This document shows positions 54,148-63,131 of a stretch of 64,000 nucleotides of DNA, piece by piece. The position numbers and the translations under genes are program-made. Location of the stretch: NCBI GenBank assembly GCA_965200435.1, contig OZ241337.1, positions 1 to 64,000 on the forward strand, given 5' to 3'. The notes under the pieces are model-generated. The model made no database searches. It was not told where the DNA came from and saw only the letters and a list, made by a program, of their open reading frames with translations. The number at the start of each line of letters is the position of its first letter. Within the stretch, counting starts at the first letter, position 1. The stretch is from Bin75 sp965200435 (GTDB lineage Bacteria; Nitrospirota; Nitrospiria; Nitrospirales; UBA8639).

Positions 54148-55349
54148 TGCCCTATGCCCTGGTTCACTATCACGAACTGGCGCTCAAGGGTCGCAACCGC
54201 GGATTTTTCGAGCAGCGCCTGATTCAGCATCTCCGGAACTCTCTCAAAAAGACGAACGTCTCCGAAGTCAGACCACTCTCCGGGCGCATCCGGATCACGT
54301 TCCCGAACGAGTCAGCCTGGGAAGACGTGCAGGATCGTATCCGTCATACCTTCGGGGTCGCGAATTATGCCCTAGCCCATTCCCTGCCGGTCGATTATGA
54401 AGCACCCGACCTCAAGCCGCTGTGCGAAGCGATTGCCACCGCGCTTCAATCACAAACATTTGAGACGTTTCGTGTCACGACCAAACGCGCGGACAAACGG
54501 TTTTCAAAAACCTCCGTCGAACTGAACAGGGCAATAGGCGCGTACGTGTGTGCCGCAACAGGGAAACGTGTGCGTCTGAACGGGGCAGACGTCAACGTTG
54601 TCATCGAAATCGTCGATCACACCGCCTATTTTTCGCTCGTCAAATATCCGGGGCCGGGAGGACTCCCTACGGGTATCAGTCGCAACGTACTTTGCCTTAT
54701 CTCGGGTGGCATCGACTCACCCGTAGCCGCCTACCGGATGATGAAGCGGGGGTGTAAGGCCGTATTCGTGCATTTTCATGGACGGCCCTATCTCTCACGG
54801 ATCTCCGAAGAAAAAGTCCGAGATCTCGTCTCCATCCTCACGCACTATCAATTGGGGACTCGCTTATACCTCGTGCCGTTCGGGGAGATTCAACGCCAAA
54901 TCGTCCTTGGCTCCCCTGCCCCTATCCGCGTAGTCCTGTACCGGCGGATGATGATGCGCATTGCGGAAGAACTGGCCGAAAGAGAGCACTGCTGGGGGGT
55001 GGTGACCGGGGACAGTCTCGGGCAAGTTGCCTCCCAGACCGCAGAAAATCTGCAAATCGTGAGTCAGGTGGCCAATCTCCCTATTCTCCGTCCATTGATC
55101 GGCATGGATAAAATCGAAATTACCAATGAAGCGCAACAAATCGGAACGTTTGAAACGTCTATCGAACCGGACCAGGATTGTTGCACGTTGTTTCTCCCAC
55201 CCCATCCGAATACGCGCTGTCGGCTCGGCACCATTCAACAAGCCGAAGCGTTACTGCCCATCGAACAAATGGTCCGGGAAGGAACGGAAGCCGCCGAACT
55301 CGCTGAATTTTCTTTTCATGCCCCCCAGGGAACCTCTGATTTCGTGTGA
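54147..55349 (+). CDS. thiI: tRNA 4-thiouridine synthase ThiI, C-terminus inside a repeat
   Basis: A 400-residue protein without a rhodanese domain. Ferredoxin-like NFLD and THUMP domains (about 1-165) precede the PP-loop SGGIDSPVAAYRMMKRG, and the conserved DCCTLFLPPHPNTR follows. ThiI adenylates U8 of tRNA for thiolation. The last eight codons before TGA are GTSDFV-type sequence that lies inside dispersed copy E (55327-55474). The native C-terminus may have been replaced by a few element-coded residues. Confidence 0.93.
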   Translation: MPYALVHYHELALKGRNRGFFEQRLIQHLRNSLKKTNVSEVRPLSGRIRITFPNESAWEDVQDRIRHTFGVANYALAHSLPVDYEAPDLKPLCEAIATALQSQTFETFRVTTKRADKRFSKTSVELNRAIGAYVCAATGKRVRLNGADVNVVIEIVDHTAYFSLVKYPGPGGLPTGISRNVLCLISGGIDSPVAAYRMMKRGCKAVFVHFHGRPYLSRISEEKVRDLVSILTHYQLGTRLYLVPFGEIQRQIVLGSPAPIRVVLYRRMMMRIAEELAEREHCWGVVTGDSLGQVASQTAENLQIVSQVANLPILRPLIGMDKIEITNEAQQIGTFETSIEPDQDCCTLFLPPHPNTRCRLGTIQQAEALLPIEQMVREGTEAAELAEFSFHAPQGTSDFV

Positions 55350-55474
55350 TAGCGGGATGCAGAGCAAGACGTCCCGGAGCGAAACCCGAAGCGTATCAGA
55401 GAGAGAGGTGAGGGTTGAGCGAGGACACCACGCCGCCATGTGCCCGATCGTGCACTCAATCAGAGGTTCCCTAA
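55327..55474. repeat. 145-bp element, copy E (full), inside the end of thiI
   Basis: A complete orientation-1 copy: left end AGGGAACCTCTGATTTCGTG, right end CAATCAGAGGTTCCCTAA. The TGA at 55347-55349 is the thiI stop. All three frames of the left end carry a stop within about 20 bases, so entry would end any gene. Confidence 0.93.
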
Positions 55475-55569
55475 CGCCTCTTTTTTCTTTCCCGGTCTGC
55501 TGAAGTTTATCTGAGCGGGTTCGTCATCCCATAAAGAAACACCAAATCTTCCAGCCTCACTAGACATTT

Positions 55570-56062
55570 TTACTTTCGCCGTCTTGCTTTCGCCTTCATG
55601 CCGGCTTCCAACGGAGCCCGCATTTTCTCGTAGAGCATGAACAGGTGCTCGATCCGTTCGCGTTCAGAAGCGAATCCGGTACACCGATAGAGGCGGTCTA
55701 CGGCGCGGTCGAGCGTTTGATGCGCCTTACGCAGATTCGACGGCATCAGGTCGGGATCATACAGGTCGGCGAGTGTTGCGTCCGGGTGGGCGGCGCGGGC
55801 GTCGAGTACGGCTTGGGCAAGTGGCTCCAGTTTCGACAGATCTATGCCGTCCGTTCCAAAGCCGGGCGGCACAGGGAAGGTGTTGTAAACAAGGCCGATG
55901 GAGTAGCGGTAGTCGCTCTTCAGCCGCCCACCGACATGGCGCAGCCAGGCCATGTGCATGGCCGAGGTCAGCAGCGCGAAATCGGCCAGGGTGGCGTTCT
56001 CCAAAATACGGACGAGGTTGCTCGGAATGGTCGGTGGCTTCAACCAGCCGATGGGCACGTAC
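55570..56062 (-). pseudogene. C-terminal fragment of a DNA methyltransferase (MmeI/type II-like)
   Basis: The 160-residue fragment reads YVPIGWLKPPTIPSN, HMAWLRHVGGRLKSDYR, VYNTFPVP and LADLYDPDLMP, typical of the C-terminal part of large N6-adenine methyltransferases of the MmeI type. The catalytic NPPY and SAM domains are missing. The 5' end stops exactly at the fragment F repeat (56061), and copy E lies 96 bp past its other end. It is a remnant of a restriction-modification gene. Confidence 0.8.
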
Positions 56063-56101
56063 CCTGCATCCCGCTATCACACGAAATCAGAGATTCCCTA
56101 A
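56061..56101. repeat. 145-bp element, fragment (copy F)
   Basis: Right end of an orientation-2 copy (CCCTGCATCCCGCTATCACA then CGAAATCAGAGATTCCCTAA). Read on the minus strand, its TAG (56098-56100) is the stop codon of the gene at 56098. Confidence 0.85.
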
Positions 56102-56505
56102 AGGCCCACTTTTTCCAGAATTTCCCGTCTGAGGTTGTCGCGTTCCTGGTTCATCCAGGATTCTAGACGGGGAAACAGATGGGACCAGGAACCGGTAAAC
56201 GGGTCGATCATGACGTCCCGGCGGTCATTGAACAGGGTTTCTTCATTGGCGATGTCCAGCTTGCGATCTGCGATAGCGCGGCCGAGCAGTTGATTGATTC
56301 GTAATTGCTGCCCTACCGTTCCTCCTGCAATTTTTAAAATCTTTGTCTTGAGCAGATCCAATTCTTCTTCCAGACTAATCTTGACCCGGACTCCTTGCGG
56401 GGTTGCCCAATGCGGGCGTTGGACGGAATAGTCAAAGGACAAGGCCTGCTCTCTCGGTTCACGATACGGCCCCATCACCTTCAGAATGGCATACGGTTCA
56501 GCCAT
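56098..56505 (-). CDS. Hypothetical protein ended by a repeat
   Basis: A 135-residue soluble protein (MAEPYAILKVMGPYREPREQ start) with a helical C-terminal half (LDLLKTKILKIAGGTVGQQL, WMNQERDNLRREILEKVGL). No recognised family. Its start overlaps the end of the rhodanese gene (TAATG), so it is co-transcribed and probably functionally tied. The stop lies inside repeat fragment F, so the C-terminus may be truncated. Confidence 0.65.
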   Translation of the reverse strand: MAEPYAILKVMGPYREPREQALSFDYSVQRPHWATPQGVRVKISLEEELDLLKTKILKIAGGTVGQQLRINQLLGRAIADRKLDIANEETLFNDRRDVMIDPFTGSWSHLFPRLESWMNQERDNLRREILEKVGL

Positions 56506-57146
56506 TACGATTTCGCCTTTTCCTGCACGACGTTGTCGGACAGCTTCCTTGATTGAATTTGCACCAAATCGAGAGTTCCCCTGCCCTGAACCGGGCCGGT
56601 CCACTTTTGAAACCCATCCCGCATATTCACAAGGGTCGTATAGCCTTCACGGCCCAGGAAATCACAGGCAAGACGACTCCGTTCACCTTGAGAACAATAC
56701 ACCAGAATGGTTTTCGTTTCCTTGGGCACTTCGGCCTGGAACCGTGTTTCCAGGTATTCGAACGGAATATGTTGCGCCCCCGGGACGTGACTGTTGAGAT
56801 ATTCTCTTTCACTCCGAACGTCCACGATGATGAGGTCTTTCCCTGTGCCTTCAGCGTGACGCTCCACCATTTGCCGGACCTCCTCTGCATTGGCCTGGTG
56901 GTACAGACTCCCCGTCCTGACCAAGTCGCCGTCGAGTTCTTGGCCCGACACCAACTGGGTGACTTGCAATCGCAGAATCGAGAGGGCTTCTGTCTGTTGC
57001 CTGGCCGTCTCCCGCAATTCATTCTGGCCGTCATATTGTTGGCGAGTTAACTCTTTGACGGTCTGCGTCAGTGACCGGAGACGCCACCAGAGCAAGAGCG
57101 ACCCTCCGGCCACCATTGCGCCTCCAATAATGATCAGGACAGTCAT
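56505..57146 (-). CDS. Membrane-anchored rhodanese-like protein
   Basis: A 213-residue protein with one N-terminal membrane segment (about residues 3-21), a coiled-coil-like linker (about 25-70) and a single rhodanese domain (about 85-195). The active-site loop is VYCSQGERS (Cys151). It may transfer persulfide sulfur in the periplasm or the cytoplasm, depending on orientation. It is co-transcribed with the 56098 gene and lies next to tRNA-Pro. Confidence 0.85.
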   Translation of the reverse strand: MTVLIIIGGAMVAGGSLLLWWRLRSLTQTVKELTRQQYDGQNELRETARQQTEALSILRLQVTQLVSGQELDGDLVRTGSLYHQANAEEVRQMVERHAEGTGKDLIIVDVRSEREYLNSHVPGAQHIPFEYLETRFQAEVPKETKTILVYCSQGERSRLACDFLGREGYTTLVNMRDGFQKWTGPVQGRGTLDLVQIQSRKLSDNVVQEKAKS

Positions 57147-57176
57147 GAAGCCTGAACGACAGAATGCGGAAATGGC

Positions 57177-57230
<54 letters not shown>

Positions 57231-57253
<23 letters not shown>

Positions 57254-58382
57254 ACGACCTTGCGTGTATTTCCTCTTTCCGGATAAGCGGTTCACAGGAT
57301 AATTGATGCGCTTCGGCGACCGCTGGATACGTTACCGCCCCATGACGAACGTTCACCCCTTGGGCAATTCCGGGATCAGCCTGAAGCGTCGCTTCGATTC
57401 CCCTGTTGGCCAACCGGACTATAAAAGGTAGGGTTGCGTGGGTCAAGGCATAGGTTGCAGTTTGTGTCACGATTCCGGGAATATTTGTCACCCCGTAATG
57501 CCGGATGCCCTCCACTTCGAAAATGGGGTTGGCGTGTGTGGTCGGCCTTGTGGTTTCGATACAGCCTCCCTGGTCAACCGCAATATCCATGATTAACGCA
57601 CCTTTTTTCATCGTCGAGATCATGGATCGAGAGACCAGCATCGGGCTTTTGGCCCCTTTGACCATGACGGCTCCGATCAGCAAATCCGCACTTTTCACGA
57701 TGTCTGCAATCGTCAGTCTTTCGGAGGCCAGGGTCGTCAAGTTATTTCCGAAGCGCTCCTGTAACCGTTCCAATTGATTGATGTCGTTACCGATGACGGT
57801 GACTCGTGCGCCGATGCCAAGCGCGACTCCCGCCGCGGCTGACCCCACTCCGCCGGCACCCAGAATTACCACGTGGCCCCGGGGCGCCCCGTCCACGCCA
57901 CCCAGGAGAATCCCGTTTCCCCCGTGCGTCCGCTCAAGAAAATGCGCGCCGATTTGAATCGCCAGTTTCCCGGCAATGTGACTCATGGCCTGTAACATCG
58001 GCAGATGTCCCCATTCATTTTCCGTTGTTTCATACGCAATGGCCGTGCTTCCCGATTGCATCAGAGCTTCGGTCAAGGATTGGGAAGAAGCCAAATGGAG
58101 AAACGTGAACAACGTATGGCGAGGCTGCAAGTGCGGGATCTCCGAGGAGATCGGCTCCTTGACCTTCAGAATCAATTCAGCCCGGGCAAAGAGTTCTTCG
58201 GCCGACACGGCGATTTTCGCGCCCACGGTGCGATACGCGTCATCAGGAAAATCGGCCCCCTGCCCGGCCGTGGTCTCGATCCAGACCTCATGACCGTTCC
58301 GTACAAGTTCATCCACCCCTTCCGGTGTCAAGGCCACCCGAAATTCATGGTCTTTCACTTCTTTGGGGATTCCGATCTTCAT
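57231..58382 (-). CDS. ald: Alanine dehydrogenase
   Basis: A 383-residue NAD enzyme. It opens MKIGIPKEVKDHEFRVALTPEGV with the two conserved substrate residues of the AlaDH/PNT family, and the Rossmann loop is VILGAGGVGSAAAGVALG. It interconverts L-alanine and pyruvate. The family usually ends soon after VTYPAVAEAHQL; here 20 more codons follow, the last seven encoded by the 5' end of tRNA-Pro. Stop 57231-57233 lies inside the tRNA gene. Confidence 0.9.
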
Positions 58383-58446
58383 TCCACAACCACCTTCACC
58401 GATTTTGTTCCTCTATTAGGGATGAGAATGAGGGATTTTGCAACCC

Positions 58447-58519
58447 ATGTGGGGGGGGAAACCCGCCTGGGTACAGGACGCCCTACGGGTTTCAGGGGTG
58501 CGACCAACGGTTTGCGCGG
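58447..58519. repeat. GC-rich dispersed repeat, family 2, copy 2
   Basis: ATGTGGGG, CCCGCCTGG, CAGGACGCC, TACGGG and TTTGCGCGG occur in the same order and spacing as at 14734-14805. Lies about 125 bp upstream of element copy G. Part of the 724-bp spacer 58383-59106, which contains repeats but no gene I can support. Confidence 0.65.
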
Positions 58520-58642
58520 AACGCGGGGGCTGGCATGAGCATTGCCCATGGAGCTGCAAGCAGTTGCGGATCACTTTCATCACCACCAGCAGAATGGGTT
58601 CAACCAGTGTCTCAAGACACTATTGGGATTGCGTTCGCCCTC

Positions 58643-58787
58643 AGGAGCCTCTGATTTCGTGCACCATCGGGCGCATGGCTGTGTGGTGTCCTCGCTCAAC
58701 CCTCACCTCTCTCTGATACGCTTCGGGGTTCGCTCCGGGACGCCTTGCCCTGCATCCCGCTATCACACGAAATCAGAGGGTCCCTAA
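58643..58787. repeat. 145-bp element, copy G (full)
   Basis: Orientation 2: left end AGGAGCCTCTGATTTCGTGC, interior GGTGTCCTCGCTCAACCCTC and CTTGCCCTGCATCCCGCTAT, right end AATCAGAGGGTCCCTAA. Differences from other full copies are scattered point changes. Confidence 0.92.
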
Positions 58788-58872
58788 TGACCAAAGGGAT
58801 TATATAGCATTTGGCGATGATATAGAATGGTTGCCGCTCTTTCCTTCTTGTCGCGACCACATTTCCGTAGTT

Positions 58873-58943
58873 GTCGCTGCCGCATCGTATGCGGCTCTTG
58901 GAGAGGCCGCTGTCCAAGAAGCGCCATGAGATGGCGCAGCGAC
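58873..58943. repeat. Pair of inverted REP-like palindromes
   Basis: GTCGCTGCCGCATCGTATGC and its stem GCCGCAT/ATGCGGC (58873-58895) faces GCGCCATGAGATGGCGCAGC (58921-58940) in inverted order. The second matches, on the opposite strand, the palindrome at 21265-21289. A mirrored REP pair of this type is called a BIME in enterobacteria. Confidence 0.7.
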
Positions 58944-59106
58944 AAAAGAGGGGGATCCTGGGCCGCCTCTCCGTGACCATTTTCCCTTCACCATCAACCC
59001 GAGTGCCAAAGGCGGTGGATCTCTTCAAGTACTGGACAGGAGCAAGAACCCTCTGTAGTATGCGGCCTTGTGCTCTGTGGCGCAAAGCTGGCATGAGAGG
59101 CCTCTC

Positions 59107-59472
59107 ATGAGTGGATTCAAGCATCATATTTTTATTTGCATTAATCAGCGACCCAAGGGCGACCCAAGAGGGTGCTGTGCTGACAACCGGGCCGTGGAAC
59201 TTCACGGATTTTTCAAACAGGAAGTTCAGCGTCTTGGGCTCAAAGGCATTGTCCGTGCCAATAAGGCAGGGTGTCTGGATCATTGCGAATATGGTCCGAG
59301 CGTCGTCATTTATCCGGAAGGCGTCTGGTATTGGGTCGGCAATGAAGCCGACGTCACGGAAATCATGGAACGACACGTGGTCAAGGGTGAATTGGTGGAA
59401 CGCCTGCTTATGCCCGAGCACGATGTTCCTCCGCTACGTCTCGAATCCCGCGCCACGCCCCTTTCCCCGTAG
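59107..59472 (+). CDS. (2Fe-2S) ferredoxin-domain protein (thioredoxin-like fold)
   Basis: A 121-residue protein with the Cys pattern of thioredoxin-like ferredoxins: ICINQR, GCCAD, then AGCLDHCEYGPSVVIYPEG. The Cys at the last segment pair with an earlier pair to bind a 2Fe-2S cluster. Related proteins include the NuoE-like and cobalamin-linked ferredoxins. The redox partner is unknown; the 4Fe-4S gene lies 480 bp away on the same strand. Confidence 0.85.
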   Translation: MSGFKHHIFICINQRPKGDPRGCCADNRAVELHGFFKQEVQRLGLKGIVRANKAGCLDHCEYGPSVVIYPEGVWYWVGNEADVTEIMERHVVKGELVERLLMPEHDVPPLRLESRATPLSP

Positions 59473-59536
59473 CCGGATCAGCCCATGGCGTAACAAGCAA
59501 ACCTCCTCTGTTTCAAACTGAACTGGCAAGCCCTAC

Positions 59537-59953
59537 ATGTCGGCAAACGAAGCCAAATGGAAAGCGAATCAGGAAAAAGTCGCATTCCTCAAACAGTTTC
59601 CGGGGTTGCTCCTGTCCTGGGAGGAGATCGCCGGCCATACCGTCACGTCTGTGACCCCGATTGAACAAAGCGATGCCAAGGTGCTCTTGCTCGAGAACGG
59701 TTCTTTCGCCATTGTCCCACCTCTGGCACAGGAACCCCGGCAACTCCGTGATGGGATCATTGCCGTTCAAACCCATCTTCGAGTCCTCTATCCTGACGCC
59801 TATCGCCAATATGAAGCACTCGCTCAACGGGACCGGGAGGCAACCCGGGTGGCACGAATGGGAAACATCCTGGGTGCCATTCACAATAACGTGGACGACA
59901 TTCCCGAATTAAAGGACCGAATTCGCACACTCGTGGAGAAATGGAATTCTTAA
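59537..59953 (+). CDS. Hypothetical protein between two ferredoxin genes
   Basis: A 138-residue soluble protein (MSANEAKWKANQEKVAFLKQ start). A helical N-terminus, a beta segment (VTSVTPIEQSDAKVLLLENG) and a helical C-terminal half (LRDGIIAVQTHLRVLYPDAY). No family recognised. It lies 64 bp after the 2Fe-2S gene and 1 bp before the 4Fe-4S gene, so the three are probably co-transcribed and could form a redox unit. Confidence 0.65.
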   Translation: MSANEAKWKANQEKVAFLKQFPGLLLSWEEIAGHTVTSVTPIEQSDAKVLLLENGSFAIVPPLAQEPRQLRDGIIAVQTHLRVLYPDAYRQYEALAQRDREATRVARMGNILGAIHNNVDDIPELKDRIRTLVEKWNS

Positions 59954-59954
59954 T

Positions 59955-60245
59955 ATGCGACGCCCCGAAAATATGTTGGATCTGTTTTCCGGGGGACTCT
60001 TCGAAGGAGTAACACCCATGATGGTAACGCGGGATCATTTGGTTCGTCATCCGGAGCGCTGCACGCATCAGGCCGTCTGTATTCCCGTCTGTCCAACCGG
60101 TGCCTGGTTATCGACTCCACCGTATAAATTCGACGAATCGCGGTGCATGGAAGCGTGTCGAATGTGCCTCGATGCCTGTCCCTCGCAGGCGATTTATGCG
60201 GTGTTTCGAAAAGGCGAAAAGTTACTTGTGCCCCAGCCGAAGTAG
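59955..60245 (+). CDS. 4Fe-4S dicluster-type ferredoxin-like protein
   Basis: A 96-residue protein with two cysteine-rich clusters: CTHQAVCIPVCPTGA and CMEACRMCLDACPSQAI. They fit two cubane sites, though the first lacks the regular CxxCxxC spacing, so the clusters are uncertain. It lies 1 bp after the hypothetical gene. A single-electron carrier role is expected. Confidence 0.85.
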   Translation: MRRPENMLDLFSGGLFEGVTPMMVTRDHLVRHPERCTHQAVCIPVCPTGAWLSTPPYKFDESRCMEACRMCLDACPSQAIYAVFRKGEKLLVPQPK

Positions 60246-60251
60246 GCGCGC

Positions 60252-61298
60252 TTACCCGATTACCTTTCGGAGGGGCTCCCAATACGCTGCCCCTGTGAAT
60301 GCGGCTCCGCCGGTCAGGGTGGAGACGAGCATGATCCGGTAGACCTCGAACCGGGAAATTTTCAATGTCCGGGCGGGAGCCAGGACGTTGTCGCACGTGG
60401 CCAGAAGATGCAGCGTTTTCAGACCGATGAGAATCGGCCACATACAGGCCAAGCGGAGGCGGAGGTCTCGTCGTGGAATGGACAACGTGTACAGCCAGCC
60501 CTGCTCTAAATGTGCGAAGGCGATCTGCAGCAAGGTATACAAAATAGGGCGAAAAGCCGCCATCGTCCGGATTTCCAATAAATCCCGGGGTTCCAAGCCG
60601 GCCTGCTTCAGCATCTCCGCAGGGATATAACATCGTCCGCGACGCAGGTCCGTGGACAGATCTTTCAAAATGTTCGTCAATTGGAGCCCCTTGCCGAACC
60701 GGATGCCCGTACGAATCATGGCGTCCCGGTCCCAGGTTCGGCGTAGGCGCGGCAAATGGGCATACATGACATTGGTCCAGAATTCCCCCACGCAGCCCGC
60801 AATCTTATACGTATAGACGTCGAGATCCTCCAGCGAAGCCAGCGCGGCAAGGTCGGCCCCGGATTCCCCGGTGAACTGCTCCAGATCCATTTCCATTCCG
60901 CTGATGAGAATAGACAGGACGCGACGGATCTCCGCCTGATCGTCCGGTGTCAGATTTTCGTATACCTGAAAACACTGGTCGAGATGTTCGAGTAACGCGC
61001 GTTCGCCGGCATGCCCCTGCTGAGGGATCGTCGTGGATTGAATGGCCTTGATTGCAGTCCAATCGCAGGATTCTTGAACGAATTGCAGCTTGAGTTGCCG
61101 CAACAACGCCGCTCTGGCGTTCCGGTTCAGCCGTCCCGCATCCGCAATCGTGTCGGCTGCCCGTGCGAACAGATATGCCAGTCCCACCTGTTTGGCTACG
61201 CATTTCGGCAAGACGGCCAGGGTCAGATAAAAAGAACGTGACACCTGTTTTAACAGATCACGTAACAAATAGCGTTCGAGACGTTGTATCTTCATCAT
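60252..61298 (-). CDS. Squalene/phytoene synthase family protein
   Basis: A 348-residue isoprenoid head-to-head synthase. The first Asp-rich motif is ARAADTIAD (about residues 46-54) and the second is GLQLTNILKDLSTDLRRGRCYIP. SRSFYLTLAVLP and YTYKIAGCVGEFWTNVM match the squalene synthase type more than the carotenoid type, but sequence alone cannot decide. It would join two farnesyl diphosphates for hopanoids or carotenoids. Overlaps the cupredoxin gene by 4 bp. Confidence 0.85.
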   Translation of the reverse strand: MMKIQRLERYLLRDLLKQVSRSFYLTLAVLPKCVAKQVGLAYLFARAADTIADAGRLNRNARAALLRQLKLQFVQESCDWTAIKAIQSTTIPQQGHAGERALLEHLDQCFQVYENLTPDDQAEIRRVLSILISGMEMDLEQFTGESGADLAALASLEDLDVYTYKIAGCVGEFWTNVMYAHLPRLRRTWDRDAMIRTGIRFGKGLQLTNILKDLSTDLRRGRCYIPAEMLKQAGLEPRDLLEIRTMAAFRPILYTLLQIAFAHLEQGWLYTLSIPRRDLRLRLACMWPILIGLKTLHLLATCDNVLAPARTLKISRFEVYRIMLVSTLTGGAAFTGAAYWEPLRKVIG

Positions 61299-61729
61299 TG
61301 ACCGGACGGCCTGACCTCGAGACGGCCTTCCATCCCCTCTTCACGATGACTGGAAAAAAACAGCAATTGTTTATCACAATAAAAGGTGTACGTTCCCGGA
61401 GTCCGCACCAGAAACTGAATTGTGGCGCGATCCCCGGCATCCACGCTGACGTCGTGCCGGAGATCGGTCTCCGGATGATCGATGACGAAATCGTGTGGGG
61501 TCAAAAAACTCCGGTTTTCAAGCTGAAGCTCGATGGGCATTCCTGCCTCAACGCTGATATGTGACGGCGTAAACGCATAACTGTCCAGCACCATGAAAGC
61601 CCGTTGTATCCCATTGGCGTCCGGATGAAGAACCAGGACTTCCTCATTGGTATCCCCAAAAGAGATCCCTGAAGACAAACCCATCACCCAGCAACAAATC
61701 ACCCCGGCTAACCAAAATCTGCTTTTCAT
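61295..61729 (-). CDS. Secreted cupredoxin-like protein
   Basis: A 144-residue protein with a signal peptide (about 1-25, ending SSGISFG). The cupredoxin fold ends with the copper-site pattern PHDFVIDHPE and FYCDKQLLFFSSHREEGM, giving His, Cys, His and Met ligands. It could carry electrons in the periplasm. It overlaps the isoprenoid synthase start by 4 bp, an uncommon pairing. Confidence 0.85.
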   Translation of the reverse strand: MKSRFWLAGVICCWVMGLSSGISFGDTNEEVLVLHPDANGIQRAFMVLDSYAFTPSHISVEAGMPIELQLENRSFLTPHDFVIDHPETDLRHDVSVDAGDRATIQFLVRTPGTYTFYCDKQLLFFSSHREEGMEGRLEVRPSGQ

Positions 61730-61790
61730 CCGTCATCCCCGTCTGTATTCAATCATTCGTTGACACATTTGTCTTTCTCTGTCATCCCCG

Positions 61791-61815
61791 ATCCCCGACA
61801 TTTGTCATCGGGGAT
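61791..61815. repeat. Short palindromic repeat (ATCCCCGA/TCGGGGAT)
   Basis: ATCCCCGA (61791-61798) and TCGGGGAT (61808-61815) form a hairpin followed by CCAG, as at 21420-21444. In the 301-bp gap between the divergent cupredoxin and htpX genes. No promoter was assigned with confidence. Confidence 0.7.
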
Positions 61816-62030
61816 CCAGGGGAAAAGGTGGCGATTCGCACCTTGACTCACCTAAAAATGATATTACTATATCATGGTAAGATGAATAACAATAAATGAG
61901 ATCCCTTGAGCATCCGAGGAAACGTCCTGCCCCTCTTTGTAGCCCTGTTCCCTGTGGTGTATGGAACGGAGGACAAATCCATCATGGGCCATCCATCAAC
62001 GGACAACGTGTTTTTCTAGAGGAGGAATAC

Positions 62031-62915
62031 ATGAAGAAGCTGAAAGGCATTGGTTTGCTGTTGTTGTCTAACGTTCTGATTTTTATCACCCTTTCGATCA
62101 CCTTCACAATTCTCTCGGAAATGGTCCTTCCTGCGTTCGGGATCGACCTTCGTGGCTCAATCGTTCACCAGGATCTCTTGTGGGCCTTTGTGCTCGGATT
62201 CGGCGGAGCCTTTATCAGTCTGGCGTTTTCCAAACAAATGGCGCGAGCCATGCTGGATTGCCGGCAAATCACCCAACCCCGCCACCCCGCGGAATTGCTT
62301 GTGTATGAGACCGTCCAGAAGATCGCCAATCGCCTGGACATCAAAATGCCGGAAGTGTGGGTGTATGATTCGCCGGACCCCAATGCCTTTGCCACGGGAC
62401 CATCCAAGAATAACTCGATGGTGGCCGTTTCAACCGGCTTATTGAACAACCTGAATGAAGGGGAAGTACGGGCTGTCTTGGCCCATGAAATGGGACACGT
62501 CTACAACGGCGATATGTTTACGACGACGATCCTCGCCGGTTTGATGAATACCTTCGTCTATTTCATCAGCAGAATGGTCTATCGCCAAGTCGCCGAACGC
62601 AATCCCATGTTGGGCTTCGGTGTCTACTTCTTTCTGCAAATCGTTTTGTCAATCCTCGCGATGATTCCCATCAGTTGGTGGTCTCGACGCCGGGAATTTT
62701 CCGCGGACAAATTCGCCGCCAACACAGTCGGCAAAGAGCACATGATCTCCGCGCTTCAGGCGATTGATCGATGGGTCAAACAGGTCGCGTATCAGTATCA
62801 GACGGAAGACGCCCTGGCGACCATGAAAATCTCAGGTCAGACTCGAGGTTTCATGCAGGTCTTTTCGACGCATCCACCCATCGAAGACCGCGTTGCCGCC
62901 CTGCGAAAGCTGTAA
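62031..62915 (+). CDS. htpX: Membrane metalloprotease HtpX
   Basis: A 294-residue M48B protease. Two N-terminal membrane segments (about 7-30 and 38-58), zinc motif HEMGHVYNGD, then two more segments and the third zinc ligand region EFSADKFAAN. It degrades misfolded inner-membrane proteins with FtsH. The ATG 62031 follows GAGGAGGAATAC, an excellent ribosome-binding site. Confidence 0.95.
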   Translation: MKKLKGIGLLLLSNVLIFITLSITFTILSEMVLPAFGIDLRGSIVHQDLLWAFVLGFGGAFISLAFSKQMARAMLDCRQITQPRHPAELLVYETVQKIANRLDIKMPEVWVYDSPDPNAFATGPSKNNSMVAVSTGLLNNLNEGEVRAVLAHEMGHVYNGDMFTTTILAGLMNTFVYFISRMVYRQVAERNPMLGFGVYFFLQIVLSILAMIPISWWSRRREFSADKFAANTVGKEHMISALQAIDRWVKQVAYQYQTEDALATMKISGQTRGFMQVFSTHPPIEDRVAALRKL

Positions 62916-62996
62916 ATAGCGCGCCAAGTCGGTATAGCCGCTGTAGTCCGAGAGCCCGATTGCAAACGTCTGGGTGACAGCAGGGGGCGGGCTACT

Positions 62997-63131
62997 CCCT
63001 CGCCCTTTGGGAGAGGGTTGGGGTGAGGGCTCCTTCGTTTCCCTTCTTTTGTAGGAGTGAGGTGTCGGGTTAGCCACATCGTCGTCACTCGACACCCCAC
63101 CCCCTTTGCCGGATTACGCTATGCTAATCCG
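62997..63131. repeat. Two short repeat types downstream of htpX
   Basis: 62997-63029 is CCCTCGCCCTTTGGGAGAGG followed by GTTGGGGTGAGGG, a hairpin sequence seen in many bacterial genomes. GGTGTCG (63061-63067) pairs with CGACACC (63090-63096). CGGATTACGCTATGCTAATC then CG (63110-63131) is the palindrome also seen at 21131 and 21318, and it holds the PAP2 stop codon. Confidence 0.7.

Noticed and set aside
62997..63029. CCCTCGCCC...GGGTGAGGG hairpin as a specific terminator for htpX
   Set aside because: The sequence is a widespread intergenic repeat and no T-run follows, so I list it only as a repeat.
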